Assembly: GCF_008087625.1 (NCBI RefSeq)
Contig: NZ_CP042997.1
Span: 3,658,001 to 3,722,000, forward strand
Reading direction: 5' to 3'
Length of the DNA stretch: 64,000 bases
DNA from: Aquisphaera giovannonii
GTDB taxonomy: Bacteria > Planctomycetota > Planctomycetia > Isosphaerales > Isosphaeraceae
Shown here: positions 1 to 7,712 of the stretch, one piece after another
Layout: each line of letters opens with the position of its first letter
How positions within the stretch are numbered: position 1 is the first letter of the stretch
Position numbers and translations under genes: made by a program
The notes under the pieces: generated by a model
Told to the model about the DNA's origin: nothing
Databases searched by the model: none
What the model saw: only the letters and a program-made list of their open reading frames with translations

Positions 1-1406
1 GGCCCCCGAGCTTCTTCGCGGCCGTCGGGATCGGCGGGATCCTCGGCGCGGTCTTCCTGGGGATCGTGGCGTTCGCGTACGTGCGGACGGTCTTCCTCTT
101 CCCGATCATGCTGTACGAGGACCGCGAGCCGAGGTCCGCCGTCCGGGAGAGCCTCGCCCGGACCCGAGGCGTGGTCGGCAGCCTGGGCGCGATCCTGCTC
201 GGCTGGCAGGGGATCGGCCTCGTGCTGAGCGCCGCGGTCGTCCGGGGATTCGGCCTGATCGCGGCGATGCTGCTGCACGCGGTCGCCTCCCACCTCTGGA
301 CCCTCGTGCCGGCCGTCGCGCTGCTCATGGCGGTGCAGGGGGTCCTGCTCGCGGTCCTCTCCTTCTTCCTGGTCACGACCCATTGCCTGATCATCGTCTC
401 GCTCTACCGCCGGCGGAACGAGGAGCTCGGGGTGGGCGGCCCGATCCCGCCCTCGCCGCTCTCGGAGCAAGACGCGAGGGGCCTCCGGTCCTTCCTCCGA
501 TACTGGAGGCTGGGCCTGGCCGTCTCGCTGGGGTCGTTCCTCCTGCTCTGCTACAGCGTGCTGCACAGCCTCACTGCTCCGGAACGCGTCATCGTCACGG
601 CGCACAAGGGCTTCTCCGCGATCGCGCCGGAGAACACGCTGAGCTCCTTCCGGAAGGCGATCGAGGTCGGCGCCGACTACGCGGAGCTCGACGTCCAGGC
701 GACCTCCGACGGGGCGATCGTCGTGAACCACGACCGGGACCTGATGCGGGTGGGCAACGACCCGCGGCGGATCCGCGACATGACGCTCGCGGAGGTGAAG
801 GCGGTGGACGTCGGCCGGGTGTATGGCCCGCCGTACGTGGGCGAGCGGGTGCCGACGCTGGCGGAGGTGATCGACCTGGCGAAGGGCCGGATCCGGCTCC
901 AGATCGAGCTGAAATACTACGTGCAGGACGACGCCCTCGCGGCGAAGGTGGCGAGGCTGGTCGAGGAGAAGGGCTTCGAGGACCAGTGCGTGATCATCTC
1001 GCTGAACTACGAAGGGCTGAAGCAGGTCCGCCGCGCCAACCCGCGGCTCCGCACGGCGGCGATCGTGACGGTCTCGGTCGGCGACATCGACCGCCTGGAC
1101 GTGGACGCGCTCAGCGTGAACTCCCGGCACCTCAGCGGCTCCTTGATCCGCGCCGTGAAGTCGCGGCACAAGGACCTCTACGCCTGGACGGTGGACGACC
1201 CGCGGCGGATGCTCGGCCTGATCGAGCGGGGGGTGCCGAACATCGTCACCAACCGGCCCGACCTGCTGATCGGCATCCGCGACGAGCTGGCGGGGATGCC
1301 CGACGTGGAGCGGCGGCTGCTGGCGGCGCGGCACCTGCTGGGCCTCGAGCCGGAGCTGGCGGCGAGGGCGGGGGAGGGCCCGGGCGAGGAGGAGGAGTCG
1401 CCCTGA
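1..1406 (+). CDS. Membrane-anchored glycerophosphodiester phosphodiesterase (5' end outside window)
   Basis: Hydrolyses glycerophosphodiesters to glycerol-3-phosphate and an alcohol, probably at the outer face of the cytoplasmic membrane. The frame is open back to base 3 without a stop, so the true start lies upstream and the N-terminus is missing. The visible N-terminal part holds several hydrophobic segments, like the membrane domain that precedes GDPD in other bacteria. The catalytic domain begins near base 597: HKGFSAIAPENT, then GADYAELDVQ, then a VVNHDRD motif. These match the family's HRG, ENT, E-x-D and HD signatures, with HKG replacing HRG. IELKYY and the late TNRPDLL segment are also GDPD-like. 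It ends at a TGA about 90 bases before the PilT-like gene on the same strand. The family call is strong; the substrate is not determined. Confidence 0.85.
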   Translation, partial: PPSFFAAVGIGGILGAVFLGIVAFAYVRTVFLFPIMLYEDREPRSAVRESLARTRGVVGSLGAILLGWQGIGLVLSAAVVRGFGLIAAMLLHAVASHLWTLVPAVALLMAVQGVLLAVLSFFLVTTHCLIIVSLYRRRNEELGVGGPIPPSPLSEQDARGLRSFLRYWRLGLAVSLGSFLLLCYSVLHSLTAPERVIVTAHKGFSAIAPENTLSSFRKAIEVGADYAELDVQATSDGAIVVNHDRDLMRVGNDPRRIRDMTLAEVKAVDVGRVYGPPYVGERVPTLAEVIDLAKGRIRLQIELKYYVQDDALAAKVARLVEEKGFEDQCVIISLNYEGLKQVRRANPRLRTAAIVTVSVGDIDRLDVDALSVNSRHLSGSLIRAVKSRHKDLYAWTVDDPRRMLGLIERGVPNIVTNRPDLLIGIRDELAGMPDVERRLLAARHLLGLEPELAARAGEGPGEEEESP

Positions 1407-1494
1407 TCCTCCTTGTGGAGGGACTCGGGATCGTGGATGCTCCTGGTGTCGTGGCCATGCGATGACCCATCCCTTCCCGCCGGCCGCCCGGAGC

Positions 1495-2577
1495 ATGAGC
1501 ATGAACTTCGAAGAGCTCATCAAGTTCGCCGTGGAACAGGGTGCCTCGGACATCCACCTCCAGTCGGGCTCGCCGCCGCAGGTCCGGATCGCGGGACTGA
1601 TCCGGAACGTGGCGGGGGCGGACGTCGATGCCGACGCCCTCAGGCAGTTCGCCGCGTCCCTGGCCCCCCCGGCGATGGCCGAGGACCTGGACGCCGCCCT
1701 CGTCCGCGGGGCCCGGTTCTCCAGGAATGTCGAGGGCCTGGGCCGGTTCCGCTGCAGCCTCTACAGGCAGCGGGGGCAGCCGGGGCTCGTCCTCCACCAG
1801 ATCCCCTCCCGGATCCCGACGTTCGCGGAGCTGAACCTGCCGCCGGTGCTCCAGGAGATCGCCCAGGCGCGGCGGGGGATCACGATCGTGACGGGGCCGT
1901 CCAACTCCGGGAAGTCCTCCACGCTCGCCGCGATCGTGGACCAGATCAGCGAGACCTCCTACGCCAAGGTCGTGACCATCGAGGACCCGATCGAGGCCAT
2001 CTACCCGCGCAAGAAGGCCCTGGTGACCCAGCAGGAGATCGGCGCCGACGTGGGCTCGATCTCGCAGGGCATCGAGCAGGCGATGGCCCAGGACGCCGAC
2101 GTGATCGTCGCCGGGGAGGTCCGGGACGTCGCGACCGTGCGCGCCTTGCTGCACGCGGCGGAGACCGGCCACCAGGTCCTCGCCACGATGTCCAACCCGA
2201 CGGCCGTCCTGGCCCTGGAGCGCCTCATCAGCCTCATGCCGGTGGAGGAGAAGAGGCTCGTCGCCGCGCAGCTCGCGGAGGTCGTCGTGGCGGTCCTCGC
2301 GCAGAAGCTGGCCGCGACGAAGGACGGCAAGCGGCGGGCGGCCGTCGAGGTGCTGCGGGGCGGCCAGTACGCGGCCCGCTGCATCCTCGAGAGTCGCTGG
2401 GCCGACCTGACCAGCTACCTGGGCAGCCGGCAGAGCGGCATGCAGCAGCTCGAGCAGCACCTGCTGGAGCTCTACCAGGCCGGCGTGATCAGCGGGACGG
2501 AGGCCATGAAGCAGGCCACCAACCCGGAGGTCGTCGCCGAGGGCCTGAGGGTCATGAAGAGGGCCGCCGCGGGGTGA
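1495..2577 (+). CDS. PilT-like type IV pilus retraction / secretion ATPase
   Basis: Predicted hexameric AAA-type ATPase of the PilT/GspE superfamily, which powers retraction of type IV pili from the cytoplasmic side of the membrane. The N-terminus has the PilT-type QGASDIHLQ element. Walker A reads GPSNSGKSS instead of the usual GPTGSGKST but keeps the G-x4-GK-S core. The Asp-box region VVTIEDPIE, Walker B IVAGEVRD and His-box ETGHQVLATM follow in the normal order. At about 360 residues the length is normal. I chose ATG 1495 because homology begins just after it; ATG 1462 (11 residues longer) and ATG 1501 are alternatives, and none has a strong ribosome-binding site. No pilin or other pilus gene is in the window, so this is an orphan copy and may serve another role. 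Confidence 0.8.
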   Translation: MSMNFEELIKFAVEQGASDIHLQSGSPPQVRIAGLIRNVAGADVDADALRQFAASLAPPAMAEDLDAALVRGARFSRNVEGLGRFRCSLYRQRGQPGLVLHQIPSRIPTFAELNLPPVLQEIAQARRGITIVTGPSNSGKSSTLAAIVDQISETSYAKVVTIEDPIEAIYPRKKALVTQQEIGADVGSISQGIEQAMAQDADVIVAGEVRDVATVRALLHAAETGHQVLATMSNPTAVLALERLISLMPVEEKRLVAAQLAEVVVAVLAQKLAATKDGKRRAAVEVLRGGQYAARCILESRWADLTSYLGSRQSGMQQLEQHLLELYQAGVISGTEAMKQATNPEVVAEGLRVMKRAAAG

Positions 2578-2613
2578 CGAGGGCCGGCACCCCGCGACGA
2601 TCGCCGAGGGGCC

Positions 2614-4317
2614 TCATTTCGGCTCGACCTGCCGGATCCCCAGGGGGGGCTTCAAGGGCTGCCCGGTCAAGGTCCCCAGCTTGCTGACGAAGGACAGGGC
2701 CGGGTAATCGATCCCCAGGCGCAGGCGGACCGAGCGGTCGTCCCCCTTGAGGACGAGGCGGACCGCGTCGCGACCGGCGTCCGGGCCCCGGAACGTCTCC
2801 TCCGACGCGCGGCGCAATTGATCGGCGTTCTCGTCGGCGAACTCGCCCAGCGAGGCCAGGTGCAGCTCCGCGGCGAGCGGGACGCCCTCGCCGCCGCCCT
2901 CCCGCTTGAAGGCGGCGATGGCGGCCTTCGTCGCGTCCAGGCCATCCTCGGCGTGGACGAGGAGCATGCCGCCGTCGGGGAACGCGAGGAAGAAGGGGGA
3001 GCTGCCCAGGGCCCTGGCCGATTCGGGGCCCATCGAGCCCTCCGGCACCGTCATGCGATGGATCGCCGTCCCGTCGGGGGCCTTCGCGACGTCGTACTCC
3101 AGCTTGGCCCCCTTCGCGGGCGGGGAATCGGCCATGACCTCGCGGAACGTCTTCTCGGCGTCCGCATTCTTCAGCCTCATCCCCGAGATGATCGACAGCT
3201 TGCCCGCGGCGCCACCGCCCCCCTTCGCGGCCCCGATCGCCAGGCCCATGTCCACCTCGTCGGCGTCGAAGAGCCTCTTCATCACCTCGTAGCCGCGGGT
3301 GTCCCTGGCCTTCTCCTCGGCGGTCTTGAGGGTGTCCTGGTGGCGCTTGTACTCGGCCTCGATCGAGTCCCTGATCGGGGCCTTGAGATCCTCGGGTACC
3401 GGCAGGCTGAGCCATGCCGAGAACGCGGTGCCGGCGCCGGAGAGGAAGGCGAAGCGGCTCCGCCGCGAGCCGAAGCCCCGGAGGGCCTTCGCGGTCGGGG
3501 TGTCGGGCATCGCGGATGACGACAGCTCCAGGCTGACCTCGCGCCTCGTCCGGTCCAGGTTCAGGCCCAGCGCGATGGCGTCGCCGTCCCGGACGAGAGC
3601 CCGGACGGCCTCCTTGCCCAGCCGGTTGGCGGCCATCCTCCCCTTGTACTCGGAGTCCGACTCGCCCGGCTTCTGCCCGTCCTGCTGGGCGATCTGGGCC
3701 TCGAAGGTGTTCAGGAACTGGTCCTTGATCGCCGCGGGGATCTTCGAGAGCTGGACGGCCAGGGCGAGGTCGCCGTCGCCGACGGCCTTGGGCCGCCACG
3801 AGGCCGGGTCCAGGGCCTTCAGCTTGTCGGCCCCCGCGGGGACCAGGGAGAAGATCGCGTAGCGATTGGCCTCCAGCGCGAAGAAGGTCTGCTGCCCCTG
3901 GCCCTCGCCCATGCTCACCTTGCGGGAGAATCCGGGCACGCCCGCGTCCTCGACGTTCAGGCCGACCCCCTTTAGCGAGTCCAGGAACGCGCCGAAGTCC
4001 GTCACCGGGACCGCCGCCAGCAGCGACGGGGGCTCGCCCGGATTGCCGGGCAGGCTGGCCGCCATGCCGACGAGGCGGCCGATGTCCAGGCCCCGGACCA
4101 GCTCGCCCTTCTTGAGCTGCTCGATCATGCCGTTGATCGCGGCCGCCTGCTCCCTGCCCGGGGCGACCAGCTGCACCAGGTCGCCCAGGTCGTCGGCCAG
4201 CTCGCCCACGGATCGGGCCGTGAGGACCACGGTCTGGGCCCGCGCGGCCGGCACGGCCGCGGCGCCGCACCAGACCGCCAGGGCCGCGGCGGCGGCCCGC
4301 ATCGTCTCGCGTCGCAT
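2614..4317 (-). CDS. Secreted protein of unknown function
   Basis: I do not recognise a family. The 567-residue product starts at ATG 4317, chosen because a GGGAGGA ribosome-binding site sits just upstream and the N-terminus becomes a clear signal peptide: two arginines, an alanine-rich hydrophobic core and an ARAQ cleavage site near residue 27. The body has no membrane span, is rich in Lys, Asp and Glu, and contains sections such as VPVTDFGAFLDSLKGVG that suggest repeated alpha/beta units. It is divergently oriented from the ubiquitin-like locus, sharing a 172-base intergenic region with it. That arrangement is the only contextual hint and does not establish a shared job. It faces the PilT-like gene tail to tail with a 36-base gap. 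Confidence 0.75.
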   Translation of the reverse strand: MRRETMRAAAAALAVWCGAAAVPAARAQTVVLTARSVGELADDLGDLVQLVAPGREQAAAINGMIEQLKKGELVRGLDIGRLVGMAASLPGNPGEPPSLLAAVPVTDFGAFLDSLKGVGLNVEDAGVPGFSRKVSMGEGQGQQTFFALEANRYAIFSLVPAGADKLKALDPASWRPKAVGDGDLALAVQLSKIPAAIKDQFLNTFEAQIAQQDGQKPGESDSEYKGRMAANRLGKEAVRALVRDGDAIALGLNLDRTRREVSLELSSSAMPDTPTAKALRGFGSRRSRFAFLSGAGTAFSAWLSLPVPEDLKAPIRDSIEAEYKRHQDTLKTAEEKARDTRGYEVMKRLFDADEVDMGLAIGAAKGGGGAAGKLSIISGMRLKNADAEKTFREVMADSPPAKGAKLEYDVAKAPDGTAIHRMTVPEGSMGPESARALGSSPFFLAFPDGGMLLVHAEDGLDATKAAIAAFKREGGGEGVPLAAELHLASLGEFADENADQLRRASEETFRGPDAGRDAVRLVLKGDDRSVRLRLGIDYPALSFVSKLGTLTGQPLKPPLGIRQVEPK

Positions 4318-4339
4318 GCTTCCTCCCTCGCTCTCCGGG

Positions 4340-4367
4340 TTGCCGGGATCATCCTTCAGGCGACAAT
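4340..4367 (+). promoter_or_regulatory. Possible sigma70-type promoter for the ubiquitin-like locus
   Basis: TTGCCG at 4340-4345 and GACAAT at 4362-4367 are separated by 16 bases. Each hexamer matches four of six consensus positions. The site lies in the intergenic region between the divergent secreted-protein gene and the first gene of the ubiquitin-like locus, pointing into the locus with a leader of about 115 bases. The match is modest and could be chance in this GC-rich DNA. Confidence 0.25.
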
Positions 4368-4489
4368 CTACGCGACCGGCGGACCGAATGCGAGATATCC
4401 GGCATGGGGGGCTTGTTTCTCCCGGAGCCGGAGCGCATCCTGTACGCCAACGGGCGAACGGCGGGGCGATTCCGCGGGCTTTTGCAGCC

Positions 4490-5197
4490 ATGAACAACAT
4501 TACGATCGAGGTCTGGGACGCCACCGGCAACAAGAAGCAGCTCGTGGAGCTGCCGGCGGACGCGCCGATCAACCGCGTGATCGCGGTGCTGGTGGACCGG
4601 ATGAACCTGCCGCGATACAGCCCCGACGGCCAGTTGATGAGCTACAAGTTCCACCACAAGGCGAGCGGCCGGCAGCTCCTCGACGACCAGACCCTCGCCT
4701 CCGCGGACGTCCACCAGGGGGACATCCTGCGGCTCCAGCCCGAGATCACCGCCGGGCGGGGGGCCTGTTCCATGGGCCCCGGGGCGATGGCGGGTGAGGG
4801 GGAGGGGCAGAAGCCCTGCCCGTACTGCGGCGAGCTGGTCCTCGCCGTGGCCAGGAAGTGCAAGTACTGCAAGGAATACCTTGACCCCGAGCTGCGCCGG
4901 GCCGAGCTCCGGGAGCAGGGGCTCGTGGGATTCGTACCGGTCAATACGCCCGCCTCCGCGATCGCGGCCGGCTACCTGGGGCTCCTGTCGCTCATCCCGA
5001 TCTTCGCGCCCTTCGCGCTCCTCTTCGGCATCATCGCCCTGCGGACGATCCGCCGGAACCCGGGGATGGGCGGGCGATTCCGGGCCTACCTGGGGATCGT
5101 GGTGGGCTCTCTGATGAGCCTCCTCCTCGCCTTCATCGTCGTCGTGCTGATCGTCGAGTCGATCCGGAAGGCGCAGGGCAGGCGGCCGGGATTCTGA
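4490..5197 (+). CDS. YukD/ubiquitin-like domain fused to zinc ribbon and two TM helices
   Basis: First gene of the nine-gene locus. Residues 1-85 resemble the YukD/EsaB class of ubiquitin-like beta-grasp domains: an ITIEVWDATG first strand, a helix around residues 26-39, and a late ADVHQGDILRLQPE strand. A linker leads to a zinc ribbon with Cys110, 113, 124 and 127 (CPYC and CKYC). Two hydrophobic segments follow at about 155-184 and 199-224, in a DUF4190-like arrangement. The Ubl is therefore predicted to be held on the membrane, facing the cytoplasm. It does not end in a free Gly-Gly, so it either needs proteolytic release or acts as a non-conjugated scaffold. ATG 4490 was chosen because it starts exactly at the beta-grasp strand; no strong ribosome-binding site is visible. 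The E1 gene follows after 15 bases. The Ubl assignment comes from sequence pattern only. Confidence 0.75.
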   Translation: MNNITIEVWDATGNKKQLVELPADAPINRVIAVLVDRMNLPRYSPDGQLMSYKFHHKASGRQLLDDQTLASADVHQGDILRLQPEITAGRGACSMGPGAMAGEGEGQKPCPYCGELVLAVARKCKYCKEYLDPELRRAELREQGLVGFVPVNTPASAIAAGYLGLLSLIPIFAPFALLFGIIALRTIRRNPGMGGRFRAYLGIVVGSLMSLLLAFIVVVLIVESIRKAQGRRPGF

Positions 5198-5212
5198 CCG
5201 GCCCGGCCGGCC

Positions 5213-6436
5213 ATGACGCACCTGCGGGATGGGGGAGTCACCTTGAGCGACATCCTGCGGATCTCGGGGGGCTCCGACGAGGACGATCGATTCTCCCGGT
5301 TCCGGCTGATCGGCTGGTGGGACCAGGCGCGGCTGGCCGCGGCGAAGGTCCTCGTCATCGGCGCCGGGGCCCTGGGGAACGAGATCGTCAAGAACCTCGC
5401 GCTCCTGGGCGTGGGCCGGGTCGTCGTCGCGGACCTGGACCGGGTGGAGAACTCGAACCTGTCCCGGTCGGTCCTCTTCCGCGAGTCGGACCGCGGCCGG
5501 GCGAAGGCGGAGGTCGCCGCGGGCCGGGCGGCGGACATCTACCCGGGTATCCGGGCCCGGCCGTTCGTCGGCAACGTCGTGTACGACCTGGGGCAGGGGA
5601 TCTACCGCTGGGCCGACGTCATCCTGGGCGGGCTGGACAACCGGGAGGCGCGCGTCGCCATCAACCACGCCGCGGCGAGGGCCGGGAAGATCTGGATCGA
5701 CGGCGCCATCGAGCGGCTCGACGGCGTCGCCCGCGTGTTCGACCCGGCCGTCGGCCCCTGCTACGAATGCACGATGGGGGTCAACGACTGGAAGATGCTC
5801 GAGGCCCGCCGGAGCTGCGCCCTGCTCTCGAGGGGTGAGATGGAGCTGGGCAAAGTCCCGACGACGCCCACGACCGCCTCGATCGTCGCCGGGATCCAGG
5901 TCCAGGAGGCCGTGAAACTGCTGCACGGGCTGGAGGTGCTCTCGGGCCAGGGCTACGTCTTCGACGGGACGCACCACCAGAGTTATGTCGTGAGCTACAC
6001 CCGCAAGGAGGACTGCCCCTCCCACGAGCCCTACGAGGCCGTGGAGGAGCTGGCCGAGGGTGCGGGGACGGTCCTGCTGGGCGACCTCCTGGAACGGGCC
6101 CGCTCGGACCTCGGGGCGGGGGCCGTGCTCGAGCTGAGCCGGGACCTCCTCAAGTCGCTGACCTGCGACCGATGCGGGACGACGGAGTCGAGGTTCGGCT
6201 CGCTCGGCCGCGTGACCGAGGCCGAGGGGCGATGCCCGGGCTGCGGCCTCGCCCGGACGCCGGCGTTCTTCCACGCGATCGACGGCGAGGACCCGGCCCT
6301 ATTGGGCCTGACGCCCGCGGCGATCGGCGTGCCCCCCTGGGACGTCGTCACGGGCCGGGCGGGATGGCGGCAACGGCACTACGAGCTCGCGGCGGACCGG
6401 GGTACGGTCCTCGGCCCGCTCGCCGACGCGTCATGA
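5213..6436 (+). CDS. ThiF/MoeB/E1-type ubiquitin-like activating enzyme
   Basis: Predicted to adenylate the C-terminus of a ubiquitin-like protein with ATP and possibly form a thioester. The Rossmann ATP-binding loop GAGALGNE is at residues 50-57. The E1 signature DLDRVENSNLSR (about 74-85) carries the acidic, Asn and Arg residues used in adenylation, and GGLDNREAR is at 139-147. Zinc ligands appear to be Cys183/Cys186 (CYEC) and Cys268/His271 (CPSH, where MoeB has CPVC). Cys202, in RRSCALL ahead of the TTPTTAS crossover, is the candidate catalytic cysteine. After the E1 domain comes an extra zinc ribbon (Cys318, 321, 341, 344) and a C-terminal tail. There is a single E1 domain. A TTG at 5243 preceded by GGGGGAG is a good alternative start, trimming 10 residues. 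The E1 assignment is strong; the partner is inferred from the neighbouring Ubl, E2 and JAMM genes. Confidence 0.9.
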   Translation: MTHLRDGGVTLSDILRISGGSDEDDRFSRFRLIGWWDQARLAAAKVLVIGAGALGNEIVKNLALLGVGRVVVADLDRVENSNLSRSVLFRESDRGRAKAEVAAGRAADIYPGIRARPFVGNVVYDLGQGIYRWADVILGGLDNREARVAINHAAARAGKIWIDGAIERLDGVARVFDPAVGPCYECTMGVNDWKMLEARRSCALLSRGEMELGKVPTTPTTASIVAGIQVQEAVKLLHGLEVLSGQGYVFDGTHHQSYVVSYTRKEDCPSHEPYEAVEELAEGAGTVLLGDLLERARSDLGAGAVLELSRDLLKSLTCDRCGTTESRFGSLGRVTEAEGRCPGCGLARTPAFFHAIDGEDPALLGLTPAAIGVPPWDVVTGRAGWRQRHYELAADRGTVLGPLADAS

Positions 6437-6473
6437 TCCGCGGCGGATGGCGTACGAGAGAGCGAGGTGATCC

Positions 6474-7652
6474 ATGACCCAGGCGCGAACCGAGGACCTC
6501 CCGGACGTCCGCATCCTCGCCAGCCAGGACCTCGCGGAGGAGCGGTTCCCGGGCGGCCGCAACGACCCATTCCGCGTCTTCCTGTCGCCGGATGTCCACG
6601 CCGCGATCTGGAAGCACGCGACCGAGACGACCGAGGTGGAGATCTGCGGCGTCCTCGTCGGGACATGGCTCCGCGACGACGCCGGCCCGTTCGTCAAGGT
6701 GACGGAGTCCATCCGCGGCGAGGGGGCCGAGACGAAGTTCGCCGAGGTCACGTTCACGCACCAGACCTGGTCGAAGATCAACGCCGAGATGGATTCCAAG
6801 TTCGGCCACCTCCAGATCGTCGGCTGGTATCACACCCACCCGGACTTCGGCATCTTCCTGTCGGATCGCGACCTGTTCATCCAGCAGCACTTCTTCTCGG
6901 GCCCGGGGCAGATCGCGCTCGTCGTCGATCCGGTCCGCAAGATCGAGGGCGTCTTCGCCTGGCGCGACGGCAAGGCCGCGCTGACGGGCCACTACTGGGT
7001 CGGGGACCGGCTCATGGTCGGGGCGGACGGCCGGGATGCGCGCGATGACCGCGCCCGGCCGGCCGCGATGCGAGACGCCCGGCAAGCCGCGGCGGGCGCC
7101 GAGGCCGCGGCGAGGCCGGCGGAGGGCTCGCTCTTCTCCGGCATCAGCGGCCTGCTCCTGGCCATCCTCCTGCTGCTGCTGGGATACCTGCTGGGCGGGC
7201 TGAGGTCGGGGTGGGAGCGGCAGGCGATCATCGAGGGGACCGTGGCGCATTACGGGATCTGGAATGGGCTCCGTCCGGGGCTCTCGACCGACCTGGAGCG
7301 GCTCGGCCAGGACATGGCGGCCGCGGTCCGGCCGCTGGGGTCGCTCTCCCCCGAGAAGGAGCCGGACCGCAAGGCGCTGGCGGAGGCGAGAGAGCGGCTC
7401 GTCGCGCTGGTCGGGCGGACGGCAGAGATGCGGGTGAAGTACGGGCTGTCCGCCGACGAGGAGGCGGCGCTCCGGCGGCTGGTGGTGGACCGCATCGCCG
7501 AGGTCTCCGCGGGCCGGGCTGCACCCGCCGAGGCGCCCAGGGAGGCGACGCCGCCCCCGGCCGCCTCGTCGAAGACGGACGCGTCGCCCTCCCCCGGTGG
7601 CGATAAGGCCGCAGAGAAGGACAGGGCCCTTCCCGGGGGGGCACGTCCATGA
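6474..7652 (+). CDS. Membrane-anchored JAB/JAMM (MPN+) metallopeptidase
   Basis: Predicted zinc isopeptidase or Ubl-processing protease of the JAB1/MPN+ family, the class that includes Rpn11 and AMSH. All metal ligands are present: Glu56 in VEICGVLVG and the HTHPDFGIFLSDRD motif, giving His120, His122, Ser130 and Asp133 in exact H-x-H-x7-S-x2-D spacing. The catalytic domain (about 35-180) is followed by an alanine-rich linker, one strong hydrophobic helix at about 221-243, then an alpha-helical domain and a low-complexity Pro/Ala/Ser tail. The protease domain most likely faces the cytoplasm and is tethered to the membrane. GAGAGCGAGGTGATCC ahead of ATG 6474 supplies a ribosome-binding site. 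Lying between the E1 and FHA genes, it probably matures the Ubl or removes it from targets. Confidence 0.92.
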   Translation: MTQARTEDLPDVRILASQDLAEERFPGGRNDPFRVFLSPDVHAAIWKHATETTEVEICGVLVGTWLRDDAGPFVKVTESIRGEGAETKFAEVTFTHQTWSKINAEMDSKFGHLQIVGWYHTHPDFGIFLSDRDLFIQQHFFSGPGQIALVVDPVRKIEGVFAWRDGKAALTGHYWVGDRLMVGADGRDARDDRARPAAMRDARQAAAGAEAAARPAEGSLFSGISGLLLAILLLLLGYLLGGLRSGWERQAIIEGTVAHYGIWNGLRPGLSTDLERLGQDMAAAVRPLGSLSPEKEPDRKALAEARERLVALVGRTAEMRVKYGLSADEEAALRRLVVDRIAEVSAGRAAPAEAPREATPPPAASSKTDASPSPGGDKAAEKDRALPGGARP

Positions 7653-7712
7653 AATCATGGTCGAAGGTCGTCGAGGCTGGATGAGGCGAGAGGCGGTCCG
7701 ACGGAGGGGTGC

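Noticed and set aside
1462-2577. A type IV pilus gene cluster around the PilT-like ATPase
   Set aside because: No pilin, PilB, PilC or PilM-Q gene is found in the window.
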